Source: UBA4292 sp002395865
GTDB taxonomy: Bacteria > Bacillota > Clostridia > Lachnospirales > Lachnospiraceae
Assembly: GCA_946533395.1 (NCBI GenBank)
Contig: CAMNBU010000009.1
Span: 6,031 to 70,030, forward strand
DNA: 64,000 nucleotides
Reading direction: 5' to 3'
The notes below the pieces were generated by a model. The model worked only from the letters and a program-made list of their open reading frames with translations. It had not been told where the DNA came from and made no database searches. Each line of letters opens with the position of its first letter. Position 1 is the first letter of the stretch. The translations under genes were made by a program, and so were the position numbers. This document shows, in pieces, positions 16,682 to 25,552 of the stretch.

Positions 16682-18574
16682 ATGCCAAGGTCAAAGACCA
16701 AACTATTCAAAAACGACGATCACTTTTACATGAAGGGCAAAGATCTTCTGGAATACATCGACCGCTTCGCTAAGGCTGTCAAGCCCACCCAGTCGGAACT
16801 CTTATCAATGCTTTTTACATACAAAGCCGCATGGTATGCCATCACCGGTGAGGAGCTGACGGCAGAATCCCAGGCCGTGGTAGGTTCTGAGAACCTCGAG
16901 GAGACCGCAGATATCCTTCGCAGCAAGGGCTCCGAGAAATATGCGCGTATGGCCTATGTGAACAAAAGGCCGCTGAACATCGCCACTGATCTCGACTACA
17001 GCACCTTCCTGTATGATCACCTGGATGAACTGGCCGCGGAGGAAAACGGTCTTCCCATAAAGCCGGGTACAAAGGAAGCCCTTGAGCTGATGATCTCCTC
17101 CCGCAGCAATTCGAAGACCTGCGCGGACTATATCGCTTTTGACAAGCCCGCCAAAAGAACCACCGAACCGCTACGGCTTACGAACGAGGACAAGTCCACA
17201 TACGAGTATCAGGCTGGCCCCGAACACTGGAAGACATTTACCGCGTTCTCGGAATGCATGAGGCGCACGGGTTACAAGCCTCTTGACGACGCGGCTGAAG
17301 CGAATGCCAAGGAGGATCCCATAAATGTATGCCTAATGAAGAATAAGCAGGTGACCGAGCGTCTCGAGAAGGGCGACTACAAGGGAGTGAAGGATGCTTA
17401 CAGAAAGACCAAGGCCTCATTCACCTTCCTTGATAAGACGACCCTTAAGGAGGCGCAGAGCAATGCCAGGTTCATCCTCGACAACATGGCCGAAAGGGAT
17501 TGCGAATATGCGGAGACAGAGGAATACTTAAAACTCAGGGATACTCTGGCGGATTTCTGCGACGCGAAGGATCTGGACACGGCTGCGCAGAAAAGCGCCG
17601 AAGTCCTCCTCGCCGCGGAGAAATTCACCAAGGGCAGAAAGAGCTCATGGTTTAAGAGTGATGAAGACAAGAGCTGTGTGAATGACGCGTTGAACGCCAT
17701 CGCGACAGCTGTTCCGGACGGACCGAACAACCCCAGTGTCAGACCGCTCATCGACCGATTCAACAATGTCAGGTGGTGGAGACGTCAGGATCCGGTGTTC
17801 ATGATAGATTATCACCAACCCTCAGCCATCAGCAGATACCAGACCGTTTCTCTGAACCCTCCCGCAAAGCCGGGTGAAGTGATGGCTCCCGCTCATCTGG
17901 ATTTGAAGCTGCAGGTAGACAGCAACGATATCAGGCACGAGCTGTACGGGGCGGCAGATGAAGACGAAAAGAGCGAGATCTCTGACAGAAGGGATGCCGG
18001 CTTCTATAACAGATTCGACACCGACAAGGAGGATTCCCCCCTGATAAACAAGGACGAGCAGCTGAATGATGTTCAGACGACCCTCTACGGTGATGAAAAG
18101 CCGGATCTCGGCAAAGAATACGAGGATAAAAAGAAGAAGTCGGGTGAGCCTATAAAACTAATCAATGCACGGGACAGGATGCTGCCTCTCATGAAGGGGC
18201 TGGCGAACATGGCACCCGAGAAGGTCAATGCCATCGGTGAGGCGCGGTTTGCCGAGGGTCTTGCAAACCTTATCGCGCTCCATATCACACCGCCCTACTC
18301 CAACCACACGGACTACATCAACAAGCTGAAGCTGGACGAGAATGTGAACAAGTACAAATCCGATCCGGCCCTTATGCAGCTCGCCAGTGACTACAAGTCC
18401 GACCCGAAAGTCATGGAGGATTTCAAGAAGGCCGCAGGCGACTGTCTGAAGTCCGAGAACCCTGTAGTCGATTTCGCGAAATTCATAAGCGATAAGTACA
18501 CTGAGAAAAAGATCGCTCTCGAAAATCAGAACAAGATAGTGCCGCAGCCCGAAGGGCCCGTGGCGGGAATATAA
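16682..18574 (+). CDS. paralogue 3 of three: large cytoplasmic protein, unknown function
   Basis: 630 residues, the shortest member. GGAGG lies 6 bases before ATG 16682, and the gene starts 19 bases after paralogue 2. It keeps LFTYKAAWYAITGE, TYEYQAGPEHW, KASFTFLDKTTL, LLAAEKFTKGRKS and VPDGPNNPSVRPLIDRFNNVR. It lacks the EPEKK linker, going straight to EQLNDVQTTLYG and one C-terminal domain around KSDPALMQLASDYK. The shared ENRYT tail is missing. Last gene of the operon, followed by a hairpin. Confidence 0.85.
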   Translation: MPRSKTKLFKNDDHFYMKGKDLLEYIDRFAKAVKPTQSELLSMLFTYKAAWYAITGEELTAESQAVVGSENLEETADILRSKGSEKYARMAYVNKRPLNIATDLDYSTFLYDHLDELAAEENGLPIKPGTKEALELMISSRSNSKTCADYIAFDKPAKRTTEPLRLTNEDKSTYEYQAGPEHWKTFTAFSECMRRTGYKPLDDAAEANAKEDPINVCLMKNKQVTERLEKGDYKGVKDAYRKTKASFTFLDKTTLKEAQSNARFILDNMAERDCEYAETEEYLKLRDTLADFCDAKDLDTAAQKSAEVLLAAEKFTKGRKSSWFKSDEDKSCVNDALNAIATAVPDGPNNPSVRPLIDRFNNVRWWRRQDPVFMIDYHQPSAISRYQTVSLNPPAKPGEVMAPAHLDLKLQVDSNDIRHELYGAADEDEKSEISDRRDAGFYNRFDTDKEDSPLINKDEQLNDVQTTLYGDEKPDLGKEYEDKKKKSGEPIKLINARDRMLPLMKGLANMAPEKVNAIGEARFAEGLANLIALHITPPYSNHTDYINKLKLDENVNKYKSDPALMQLASDYKSDPKVMEDFKKAAGDCLKSENPVVDFAKFISDKYTEKKIALENQNKIVPQPEGPVAGI

Positions 18575-18580
18575 AAGCGA

Positions 18581-18609
18581 AGCCCGGATCACACTGAGTG
18601 GTCCGGGCT
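18581..18609. terminator. bidirectional hairpin between convergent genes
   Basis: AGCCCGGA (18581-18588) pairs with TCCGGGCT (18602-18609), extended inside by CA/TG pairs. On the minus strand it is followed by TCGCTTTTAT; on the plus strand by a weak T-rich tract. It separates paralogue 3 from the convergent lipoprotein gene. Confidence 0.65.
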
Positions 18610-18619
18610 CTCTGTTATC

Positions 18620-20518
18620 TTACATCATTGAAAACGTGTAAACATTTCCGTAATAGTCATACCAGTAGAAATCGCCGTCGATATACAGCATCACCATTGA
18701 GCCGCCGTTCTTTGCGTACATATACATTCTGGTGCCGTCGAAGATATAGGTGAAGGCATAGTTGACGCCGTTCTCTGAAAGAACGCCTGTGCCGTCGGCA
18801 TTCAGAGCAAATATGGTCAGGCTCTTGTAGTAATCCTTGCCGAAGTAGTAGGAGAGAGCTTCCTGCGAGAAGCCGTTGTAGCCGCTGACATAATACAGGC
18901 CTGCGATATCCTTATAGATGTCCGCGTCCTCTTCTGTCTCGTCCTCCCAGCCCCACCAGTCGTAATCTTCAGTGTCATCCTCGTCGGTATCAGGCTCGTC
19001 GGTATCAGGCTCATCGGTATCAGGCTCATCGGTATCGGGCTCCTGCGTATCGGACTCAGCCGGCTCGGTCTCCTTATCACCCGTCTTACCGTCCTTAACA
19101 GGCTCATAGTCTTCGCCGAGCAGCTTGCCGTCGGCTATGGGGAAGAGAGCGCTCTCCAGACCCTGTACACTGTCGGGCTCATAATCGCTGTAACGTGTCC
19201 TGCGCGAATCTCCCGCAAGTGTCAGGCGGTATTTGCCGTCCTTCGTGGAGTAGTAGAGGTTTCTGGGGGTCGTGTAATTGCATATCGCCTTGGTGGAGAG
19301 CCTGTACATGGCGTGGTTGCTTCGTTCGATGAATGCCTCGTCCTCAAACATCTCCGCATAGTACTTATACTCCGCAGAGCTCTTTCCGTACTTCTCCTCT
19401 ACGTAGGCCAGTGTATCGGTGTGATCGTCCCAGCAGGCATCGATCTCATACCACTTATTGTCGATCACAGCCATGCTCCACGCATGTCCGCCCTGACCGC
19501 CGTCAGCGCCCGCGTCACCCGCCATACCGCAGACCACCAGAGCCATCATATCCATCTGCTGAAGAGCGTACTGGAAAGCGTGCGCGTAGCCGTCGCATAC
19601 GCAGTAGTGCGGTGTGCCGTCCGAATTGCCGACGAAGGGGCCGAAAGCGGTATGTCCGAAGTCGTTCTTGTTATCATTCAGTATCGCATAGTCGTAGATT
19701 CCCCAATCGATGAGCTTATCATGTACCTGAAGAGCCTTCGTAGCCTCGTCCGCGTCAGTGTCGATATCCGACATGAACTCCTTGAAGGCCGCATTGAAAG
19801 CCTTCACATCCTTCTCGTAATTCTCATAGGCCTGCGCGAACCAGAGGTATACGGTGTACAGGCCATCGTTATCCTGCTGATACCCCATGTTGATGCTTGT
19901 GGTGCCGTTCCAGTAGTATATCCACCACAGCTCCGGATGGTCGTCTCCTATGCCCAGCCATGCAACATAAAAATCATTGATAAACTGATCGCCGTTAGGG
20001 TCGTTCGCCGTACGGAAGGTCACGTAATGCTCTGTCGAGGTGGGATCCTGCGCGAGCAGATAGAACGCGTCATAGATATCTCTCTGATCATCCGTCATGT
20101 GCTCGTAGAGCCAGTAATACTCGGCCTTGTTCTCCACCTTAACCGTGGCCTTTTCCTTGTAGGCGCGCATCGCCCTGTCGATATCGGCCGCCTCCTCCTC
20201 GGAGAGCTCATCGGCCTCTATGGGTTCGATCTCTGTGAGCATTCCGCCGGGTGCATCCAGATCGAAGGTGAACTCCTCGAAAGCCGAGTCGGCCGCAAGG
20301 AAAGTCGTAACGGCAGTGCTTAAATTGCCTGCCATAGCGTCCCTGTCGGGTGCCGGTCCCTCGGGAGCCGTCCGGGTCGTCTCAGGAACCTGTGTTGTCT
20401 GAGCCTGTGTGTAGGTCTCAACTGTCGAATTCGTGTCGCCTCCCTTGCCCGCGCACGAGCAAAGAAGCATGGAAGCCGACAGCATGAGTGCCACAGTTTC
20501 TTTTAAGCATTTCCTCAT
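18620..20518 (-). CDS. lipoprotein with transglutaminase-like cysteine domain
   Basis: 632 residues. The start at 20518 gives a signal peptide with lipobox-like LLCSC. AAAGGATG lies upstream. A transglutaminase-like domain occupies about 255-370 with a complete candidate triad: Cys308 in CDGYAHAFQ, His345 in GGHAWSMAV and Asp360 in WYEIDACWDD. Such surface domains act as proteases or crosslinkers; which one applies here is not visible. After it come a DTDEP repeat linker (about 495-512), a WGWEDETEEDAD acidic segment and a C-terminal beta-rich domain of about 90 residues. Anchored outside the cell. Positioned downstream of the clostripain-LRR lipoprotein, so both may belong to a surface-proteolysis unit. 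Confidence 0.85.
   Translation of the reverse strand: MRKCLKETVALMLSASMLLCSCAGKGGDTNSTVETYTQAQTTQVPETTRTAPEGPAPDRDAMAGNLSTAVTTFLAADSAFEEFTFDLDAPGGMLTEIEPIEADELSEEEAADIDRAMRAYKEKATVKVENKAEYYWLYEHMTDDQRDIYDAFYLLAQDPTSTEHYVTFRTANDPNGDQFINDFYVAWLGIGDDHPELWWIYYWNGTTSINMGYQQDNDGLYTVYLWFAQAYENYEKDVKAFNAAFKEFMSDIDTDADEATKALQVHDKLIDWGIYDYAILNDNKNDFGHTAFGPFVGNSDGTPHYCVCDGYAHAFQYALQQMDMMALVVCGMAGDAGADGGQGGHAWSMAVIDNKWYEIDACWDDHTDTLAYVEEKYGKSSAEYKYYAEMFEDEAFIERSNHAMYRLSTKAICNYTTPRNLYYSTKDGKYRLTLAGDSRRTRYSDYEPDSVQGLESALFPIADGKLLGEDYEPVKDGKTGDKETEPAESDTQEPDTDEPDTDEPDTDEPDTDEDDTEDYDWWGWEDETEEDADIYKDIAGLYYVSGYNGFSQEALSYYFGKDYYKSLTIFALNADGTGVLSENGVNYAFTYIFDGTRMYMYAKNGGSMVMLYIDGDFYWYDYYGNVYTFSMM
18981..19040 (-). 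repeat. four 15-bp units encoding (E)PDTD repeats
   Basis: Four nearly identical 15-bp units within the lipoprotein gene encode an acidic Pro/Asp/Thr linker, typical of cell-wall-spanning or surface spacer segments. Confidence 0.8.
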
Positions 20519-20625
20519 GGTATCCACATCCTTTCTGCGTTCGGTTATTCCATTATCCGCTGTCAATGTTCATGTTCTTCTGCCAAACATATTTACATAT
20601 TTCCATTCTACCATCAATGGCAGAA

Positions 20626-23600
20626 TCAGTCAATCACATACGGCCAGTTATTGCGAAGAACATAGCCGATGAGGGGTGATTCAGCCGAAAAATGCAGCAC
20701 TATTCTGAAGTCTTTGTCGTAGCCGTACACAGTATAGGTGTTAAATGCCCTGCTGCGTATGACCTTCACGCTGTCAGGCAGGTACACATCCGACAGATTC
20801 GCGCAGCTGTAGAAGGCCATGCCGGCTATCTCACTGATGCCATCGGGCACACTCACAGCTCCTTTCGCGCAGGCGGGACACATAACAAGTGTATGCCCTG
20901 ACTTATCCGTAAGGAAGCCGTCGCGCGAAGCGTACTCAGGATTGTTCGCGCTGACGGTGTACTCTGAAACGGGCAGGCCGCCGAATGCATTGCCCGCGAT
21001 GGACGTGAGATTATCGCCTATCTCCAGAGTGAAGCTCTCGCCGTCGCGAAGCACATCGCCGTACACCGAAAAAGCGGATTCTCCGATGATGCGAAGTGTA
21101 TCCGGAAGCGTGATATATGCAACGGGAGTGTCAGAGAATGCATGCTCGCATATCTCCTCCACGCCCTCAAAAAGCTCCAGCTCTCCAAGAGCACTGCAGT
21201 ACGAAAACGCATATCTTCCTATGGTGGAGGCGCCGGTGGATACGGATGTGATAAAGGGAGATCCGAAGAAGGCCATGTCGCCTATCTTCTCCACCGTGGA
21301 TGGCAGATCGATATCACCCGTGAGTCCCGTGTAGAGGAACGCGCAGGTACCTATGGTCTCGAGCCCCTCCGAAAGCTTTACGGTTTCAAGCGTGTAGCAG
21401 TATGAAAAAGCGTTGGCGGCGATGATCTTCACGGATGAAGGTATCTCCACAGACGTCATGGGTATGCCCTGAAATGCGAGAGTTCCTATCGCGAAGGTGC
21501 CGTCGGGTATGATCACATGTCCGGTCTCATCGGGCATGGTGGCCGCTATCAGTATCATGTATTCGTTCGAGTAGAGCATGCCGCCCACCTCGATGTAGCT
21601 TAAATTGCCCTCCTCGATATCAAAGTCGTATATCGCCACGCCCGCGAACGCTCCCGGCGCGATGTGGTCCAGAGTCTTCGGTATATTTACACCGTTTATA
21701 AATCTGCAGCCGTACCCGAGCGCCCTCTCACCCAGGTCCTCCAGATAAGGAGGAAGGTGATCAAAAGGCACGGAGCAGTCCGCAAATGCCCTGTCCCCTA
21801 TCACTCTCACGCTGTCGGGAAGCTGTGTATAAAGCTCCGAGCAGCCCGCAAACGCGTCCGCGGATATGATCTGAACGCCATCCGGTATGATGACCTCATG
21901 AAGTATGCTTCCGCTTATCTCCACAAGGGAATTCAGCCCGTTTCCTATGGTCTTCACATGGAGCCCGTTCACGGTATCGGGTATCACGAGCACCTCATCC
22001 GTGCCGTCGTATCCGACAAGTGTCGCCGCGTTATCGGTCAGCAGCCACCTGAGCACACCGTTTTCGGTATCCGCGGAGTATTCGTCCCTCACAGGATCCA
22101 TATCACGGGAGGTCGCGAAGCCCTTCAGGTCCGCGTATTCCTGCGCGCATGAGTCCGCGCTGCAGTGAATGATTATATCGTCCGAAAAGATCGTCGCACC
22201 GCTTATCCTCTTCACGCTGTCGGGTATGTAGAGATGGCAGGGATAGCTGTCGTAGGCCAGATTGATCTGCCCTATCTGCTCCATCAGACTCATATCCAGA
22301 TCGTACACTCCGTCCGGAACTATATACGTCTTTAGCTTTCCTGTCGCAAAATCCACCATCGCGTCCCCGGAGGCGGTGAGCAGAGCCCCCTCGCGGCTCA
22401 TGTAACGTGAATTTGCTTCACTCACAGTGTAGCTCTTCTCAAGAAAGCCGGTGAATGCCTCCGTACCTATGTAGCTGACATTATCTCCTATGTAAATGCT
22501 CTGCGGCCCTCGCTTTTCGTATGCCGTTATCACCGAGTACCACCGGCCTGAGAAGGCGTAGTGGCCTATGCTGCACAGGCAGTCGGGCAGCATGGGCATC
22601 TGAAGGTTTTTCGTATCGTAAAAGGCATAGTTTTCTATCGTCACCAATCCGTCCGGAAGCACTATGCTCTCAAGCCTGCTTCCCGAGAAACAGTCCGAGC
22701 CTATGACAGTGGTCATGGAATCCACGGTGTAGCTGCCCGTAAGCGCCTGCGGATATGCTATCATCAGGCTCCTGTCGGCAGTGTACAGTCCGCCCCCCTC
22801 AAGAGCATATGAGCTGTTGCCGGGAGCCAGCTCTATCTGAGAAAGCGAGCTGCAGCAGGCCGCTATTCCCTTGCCTATCCTCTGCACAGCGGCCGGAATA
22901 TCCATTCTTTCGAGGCTCGCGCACATCGCAAAAGCGTAGTCGCCTATATACTCCACTCCGTCCGGAAGCTGCGCGCCATTCAGCTTTTCACAGCTTGCGA
23001 ATGCACCGGGGCCTATCATCTTAAGTCCTGCGGGAAGAGTAATGCTCTCCAGATCAAGACAGTAATAGAATGCCCTGGCGCCGATATCCGTTACACTATC
23101 CGGTATCACCACTGTCCTCACCGGATAATACGGGTTCTCATCGTACTCCAAGTGCCTTGAAAACGCATCGGGACCTATCTCAGTCACAGGCACCCCGTTA
23201 ACATATCCCGGCAGGTTAAGCGAGGTATCATTTCCGCTGTAGGAAATGATCTTCGCGTGGTCGGAGTATACGCAGCACTCCATGCTGCCCTTATCCGTGG
23301 GCACGCTCACGATATCGAAAGCCCTCTGAGGCTCTATCGGTGTCAGATCCGCGACATAGAGATTGCCTGCCGCATCCTCTATGGTAAGAACATAATAAAG
23401 ACTCTCGCAAACTTCAGATGCGCGCACTCCCTTGAAGGAGAAGGTCCTCGAAAGCGCATGAAAGCTCGTCGCATTGACATCGCCGTCCTTCCACTCGGAC
23501 ACGGGAAGAAGCTCCCCATCGGCCGACCACACGGGAAGCTTGTCGTAGTAATAGTAGAATACCCCGTCGTAATGCTCCGCATCCACGGTCTGCTTACCCG

Positions 23601-25548
23601 AGGCCTCGACCTCCTGCGCGGCGCCGTTGACCGTCTTTAAAAACACTTCGCCGCTTGCAATATCCTCCTGAAGTACCGCACTGATGCTTACGGCATCGGT
23701 CGTGGGGCGGTCATAGAAGTTGATGCCACCCGTCGAGAGTCTGGTGTCACAGGTAGTGTATATCCTTCTTCTCTCACCCGACTCCGTCTCGGTCACGGGC
23801 CACAGAGCCTCCTCGCCCTCCGTCACCATCGCCACGAGGACGGGATCTGCCGGCAGTCTTATCACACCGTCATCATCCGGCCAGACCGCGCAGTGGCTCT
23901 TTAAGCGGTAGTAACTGCCGTCCGCCGTCTGCGCTATGATGTCGTAGCTTGCCGACACCATCTTCTCCAGAACGTCCCCGTCAAGGGCGAGCTCGTAGCC
24001 GTCCTGCGTCGCCGCCGGCTGCGAAAAGCGCCAGTCATTTTTCCTGCCTGTCTGCCATTTCCTGCTCACATTTTTCAGCAGGTTCTGATAATCCCTGTTT
24101 ATGGCGAGGCCGAAATATATATCCCGCATCTCGTAGTACTGTGAGCGGTTTCCCGAAGGGTAGTACACAGTCGCCCCGCCGGCGCCCTCGACATTCGAAT
24201 AGTTCTTCACTATAAGAGCGTCAATGCTCTCGGACAGCGGCGCACTGTTGATTCCGGTGCTCTCCCCGAGCCTTCCCGCAAAGCTCTTTGCATCGACGAG
24301 ATCGTAGTAGAACGCATCCGGATCCTCTGCCCTCCCCGTTGCGCCAAAGCTTAAAGCCTGCGTCCTCGCCTGCGAAAGGCCGGTGAAGCCGCCTCGGTTG
24401 ATCAGACCGGTCATTTCATTCGAGACACGGGACAGAGCCGACTGAACAGCTCCTGTCTTTGAAAGATCTGCCATCGAGAGAGTCACATCGGGATCATAGT
24501 AGGCGCTTCTCTTCACATCATAATAGTCCCTGAAGCTGTCGATTATCCGCGAACCTACAGTCAGCACGTCGCGGCTCACATTCAACACGCTGAGGAAGTG
24601 ATAGTCCCATCCGTCACCGGGCTCCAGCTCCTCTGAGCCTATATAATAATCCGCGTAATCTGACCACGCGGTCATCGTCTCTATATTGCCCATGAGGCAG
24701 GCGTCAAAACCCACGAAGTCCAGCTGAGGCGCACCCGCGAAAATCGTGCCGTTCATGGCATCCTTCATCTCCGAGAGGAGCAGGCCATCGCCTCCGAAGA
24801 GCTCATCACAGCCGAAGCCCCACAAAGGTCCGCCGCCGTGATCCCACATGATGAGCGCATAGTGCTGCGCGGGGTACATCTCGGTCGCGAAATTCACAAA
24901 ACTCCTGAGAGTCTCAGGAGCGCCCATGTCCGCGTTCCTGCGCGTCCTCGCGACGACTCTCTCACTCACGGGAAGGCTCATGTCTATGACGCAGTTGCTG
25001 TCGCAGGGCACGAAGGACTGCCATCTCGCGCTTCCTCCCGTGTAGAGTATCAGATTTACATCGTCATACAAAAGACCTGATGCCTCCATCTCCCTTATAT
25101 CCGCGCTTGCAGCACCGAGAGTGCTCTCCAGATTCGACCCCACCATATATATCATCAGGGTATAATCCTTCTTATCATGCTTCGAAGTAAATATTCTCGT
25201 GATCTCGCCGCTTCCGGGCTCATACTCCTGGTTCTTCTTGGCAAGCGCTCTGCTGTACTCATTGTCGCCGCCCTCATATGGCACATCCGTCTCATCTACA
25301 GCCGGATCGGTATAGTCGACAACATCCGGCAGTGTAACATCCTCCTGCGAGGGTATGATTATTTCGCTCTGCGCACTCGTCTCCTGATCGGGTTCCCGCG
25401 TCTCGGGGGATGCGGTCTGCACCTCTGACTGTACGGGATATGCCTCGGATGTGGACTCGTCGGTACCATCCGCGTGGCCTGCGCAGGCGACAAGCAGAAG
25501 TGACGTACTCATTATCGCGGCGATTCTTTTGATCGTACTGTAACTCAT
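20626..25548 (-). CDS. giant lipoprotein: clostripain-family (C11) protease fused to LRR_5 repeats
   Basis: 1640 residues. Lipobox LLLVAC (Cys22), disordered Thr/Glu/Pro-rich stretch to about 120, then a peptidase C11 domain. YTLMIYMVGSNLE opens this fold, His237 sits in IMWDHGGG and the nucleophile Cys284 in FDACLMGNIE, so the catalytic dyad is intact. From about 790 to the end there are many BspA-type leucine-rich repeats (pattern PDSVTDIGARAFYYC.. LESITLP). C11 enzymes cleave after Arg or Lys. The LRR part suggests binding to host or food protein, or to other cells. The start codon is four bases past the uvrC stop, and its GAGGTG RBS lies at the very end of uvrC, so it is read as part of the uvrC transcript. 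Confidence 0.88.
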   Translation of the reverse strand: MSYSTIKRIAAIMSTSLLLVACAGHADGTDESTSEAYPVQSEVQTASPETREPDQETSAQSEIIIPSQEDVTLPDVVDYTDPAVDETDVPYEGGDNEYSRALAKKNQEYEPGSGEITRIFTSKHDKKDYTLMIYMVGSNLESTLGAASADIREMEASGLLYDDVNLILYTGGSARWQSFVPCDSNCVIDMSLPVSERVVARTRRNADMGAPETLRSFVNFATEMYPAQHYALIMWDHGGGPLWGFGCDELFGGDGLLLSEMKDAMNGTIFAGAPQLDFVGFDACLMGNIETMTAWSDYADYYIGSEELEPGDGWDYHFLSVLNVSRDVLTVGSRIIDSFRDYYDVKRSAYYDPDVTLSMADLSKTGAVQSALSRVSNEMTGLINRGGFTGLSQARTQALSFGATGRAEDPDAFYYDLVDAKSFAGRLGESTGINSAPLSESIDALIVKNYSNVEGAGGATVYYPSGNRSQYYEMRDIYFGLAINRDYQNLLKNVSRKWQTGRKNDWRFSQPAATQDGYELALDGDVLEKMVSASYDIIAQTADGSYYRLKSHCAVWPDDDGVIRLPADPVLVAMVTEGEEALWPVTETESGERRRIYTTCDTRLSTGGINFYDRPTTDAVSISAVLQEDIASGEVFLKTVNGAAQEVEASGKQTVDAEHYDGVFYYYYDKLPVWSADGELLPVSEWKDGDVNATSFHALSRTFSFKGVRASEVCESLYYVLTIEDAAGNLYVADLTPIEPQRAFDIVSVPTDKGSMECCVYSDHAKIISYSGNDTSLNLPGYVNGVPVTEIGPDAFSRHLEYDENPYYPVRTVVIPDSVTDIGARAFYYCLDLESITLPAGLKMIGPGAFASCEKLNGAQLPDGVEYIGDYAFAMCASLERMDIPAAVQRIGKGIAACCSSLSQIELAPGNSSYALEGGGLYTADRSLMIAYPQALTGSYTVDSMTTVIGSDCFSGSRLESIVLPDGLVTIENYAFYDTKNLQMPMLPDCLCSIGHYAFSGRWYSVITAYEKRGPQSIYIGDNVSYIGTEAFTGFLEKSYTVSEANSRYMSREGALLTASGDAMVDFATGKLKTYIVPDGVYDLDMSLMEQIGQINLAYDSYPCHLYIPDSVKRISGATIFSDDIIIHCSADSCAQEYADLKGFATSRDMDPVRDEYSADTENGVLRWLLTDNAATLVGYDGTDEVLVIPDTVNGLHVKTIGNGLNSLVEISGSILHEVIIPDGVQIISADAFAGCSELYTQLPDSVRVIGDRAFADCSVPFDHLPPYLEDLGERALGYGCRFINGVNIPKTLDHIAPGAFAGVAIYDFDIEEGNLSYIEVGGMLYSNEYMILIAATMPDETGHVIIPDGTFAIGTLAFQGIPMTSVEIPSSVKIIAANAFSYCYTLETVKLSEGLETIGTCAFLYTGLTGDIDLPSTVEKIGDMAFFGSPFITSVSTGASTIGRYAFSYCSALGELELFEGVEEICEHAFSDTPVAYITLPDTLRIIGESAFSVYGDVLRDGESFTLEIGDNLTSIAGNAFGGLPVSEYTVSANNPEYASRDGFLTDKSGHTLVMCPACAKGAVSVPDGISEIAGMAFYSCANLSDVYLPDSVKVIRSRAFNTYTVYGYDKDFRIVLHFSAESPLIGYVLRNNWPYVID

Positions 25549-25552
25549 ACAA

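Noticed and set aside
19313..20323. 336-residue plus-strand frame opposite the transglutaminase-like lipoprotein
   Set aside because: No RBS, antisense to a well-supported gene, no family features.
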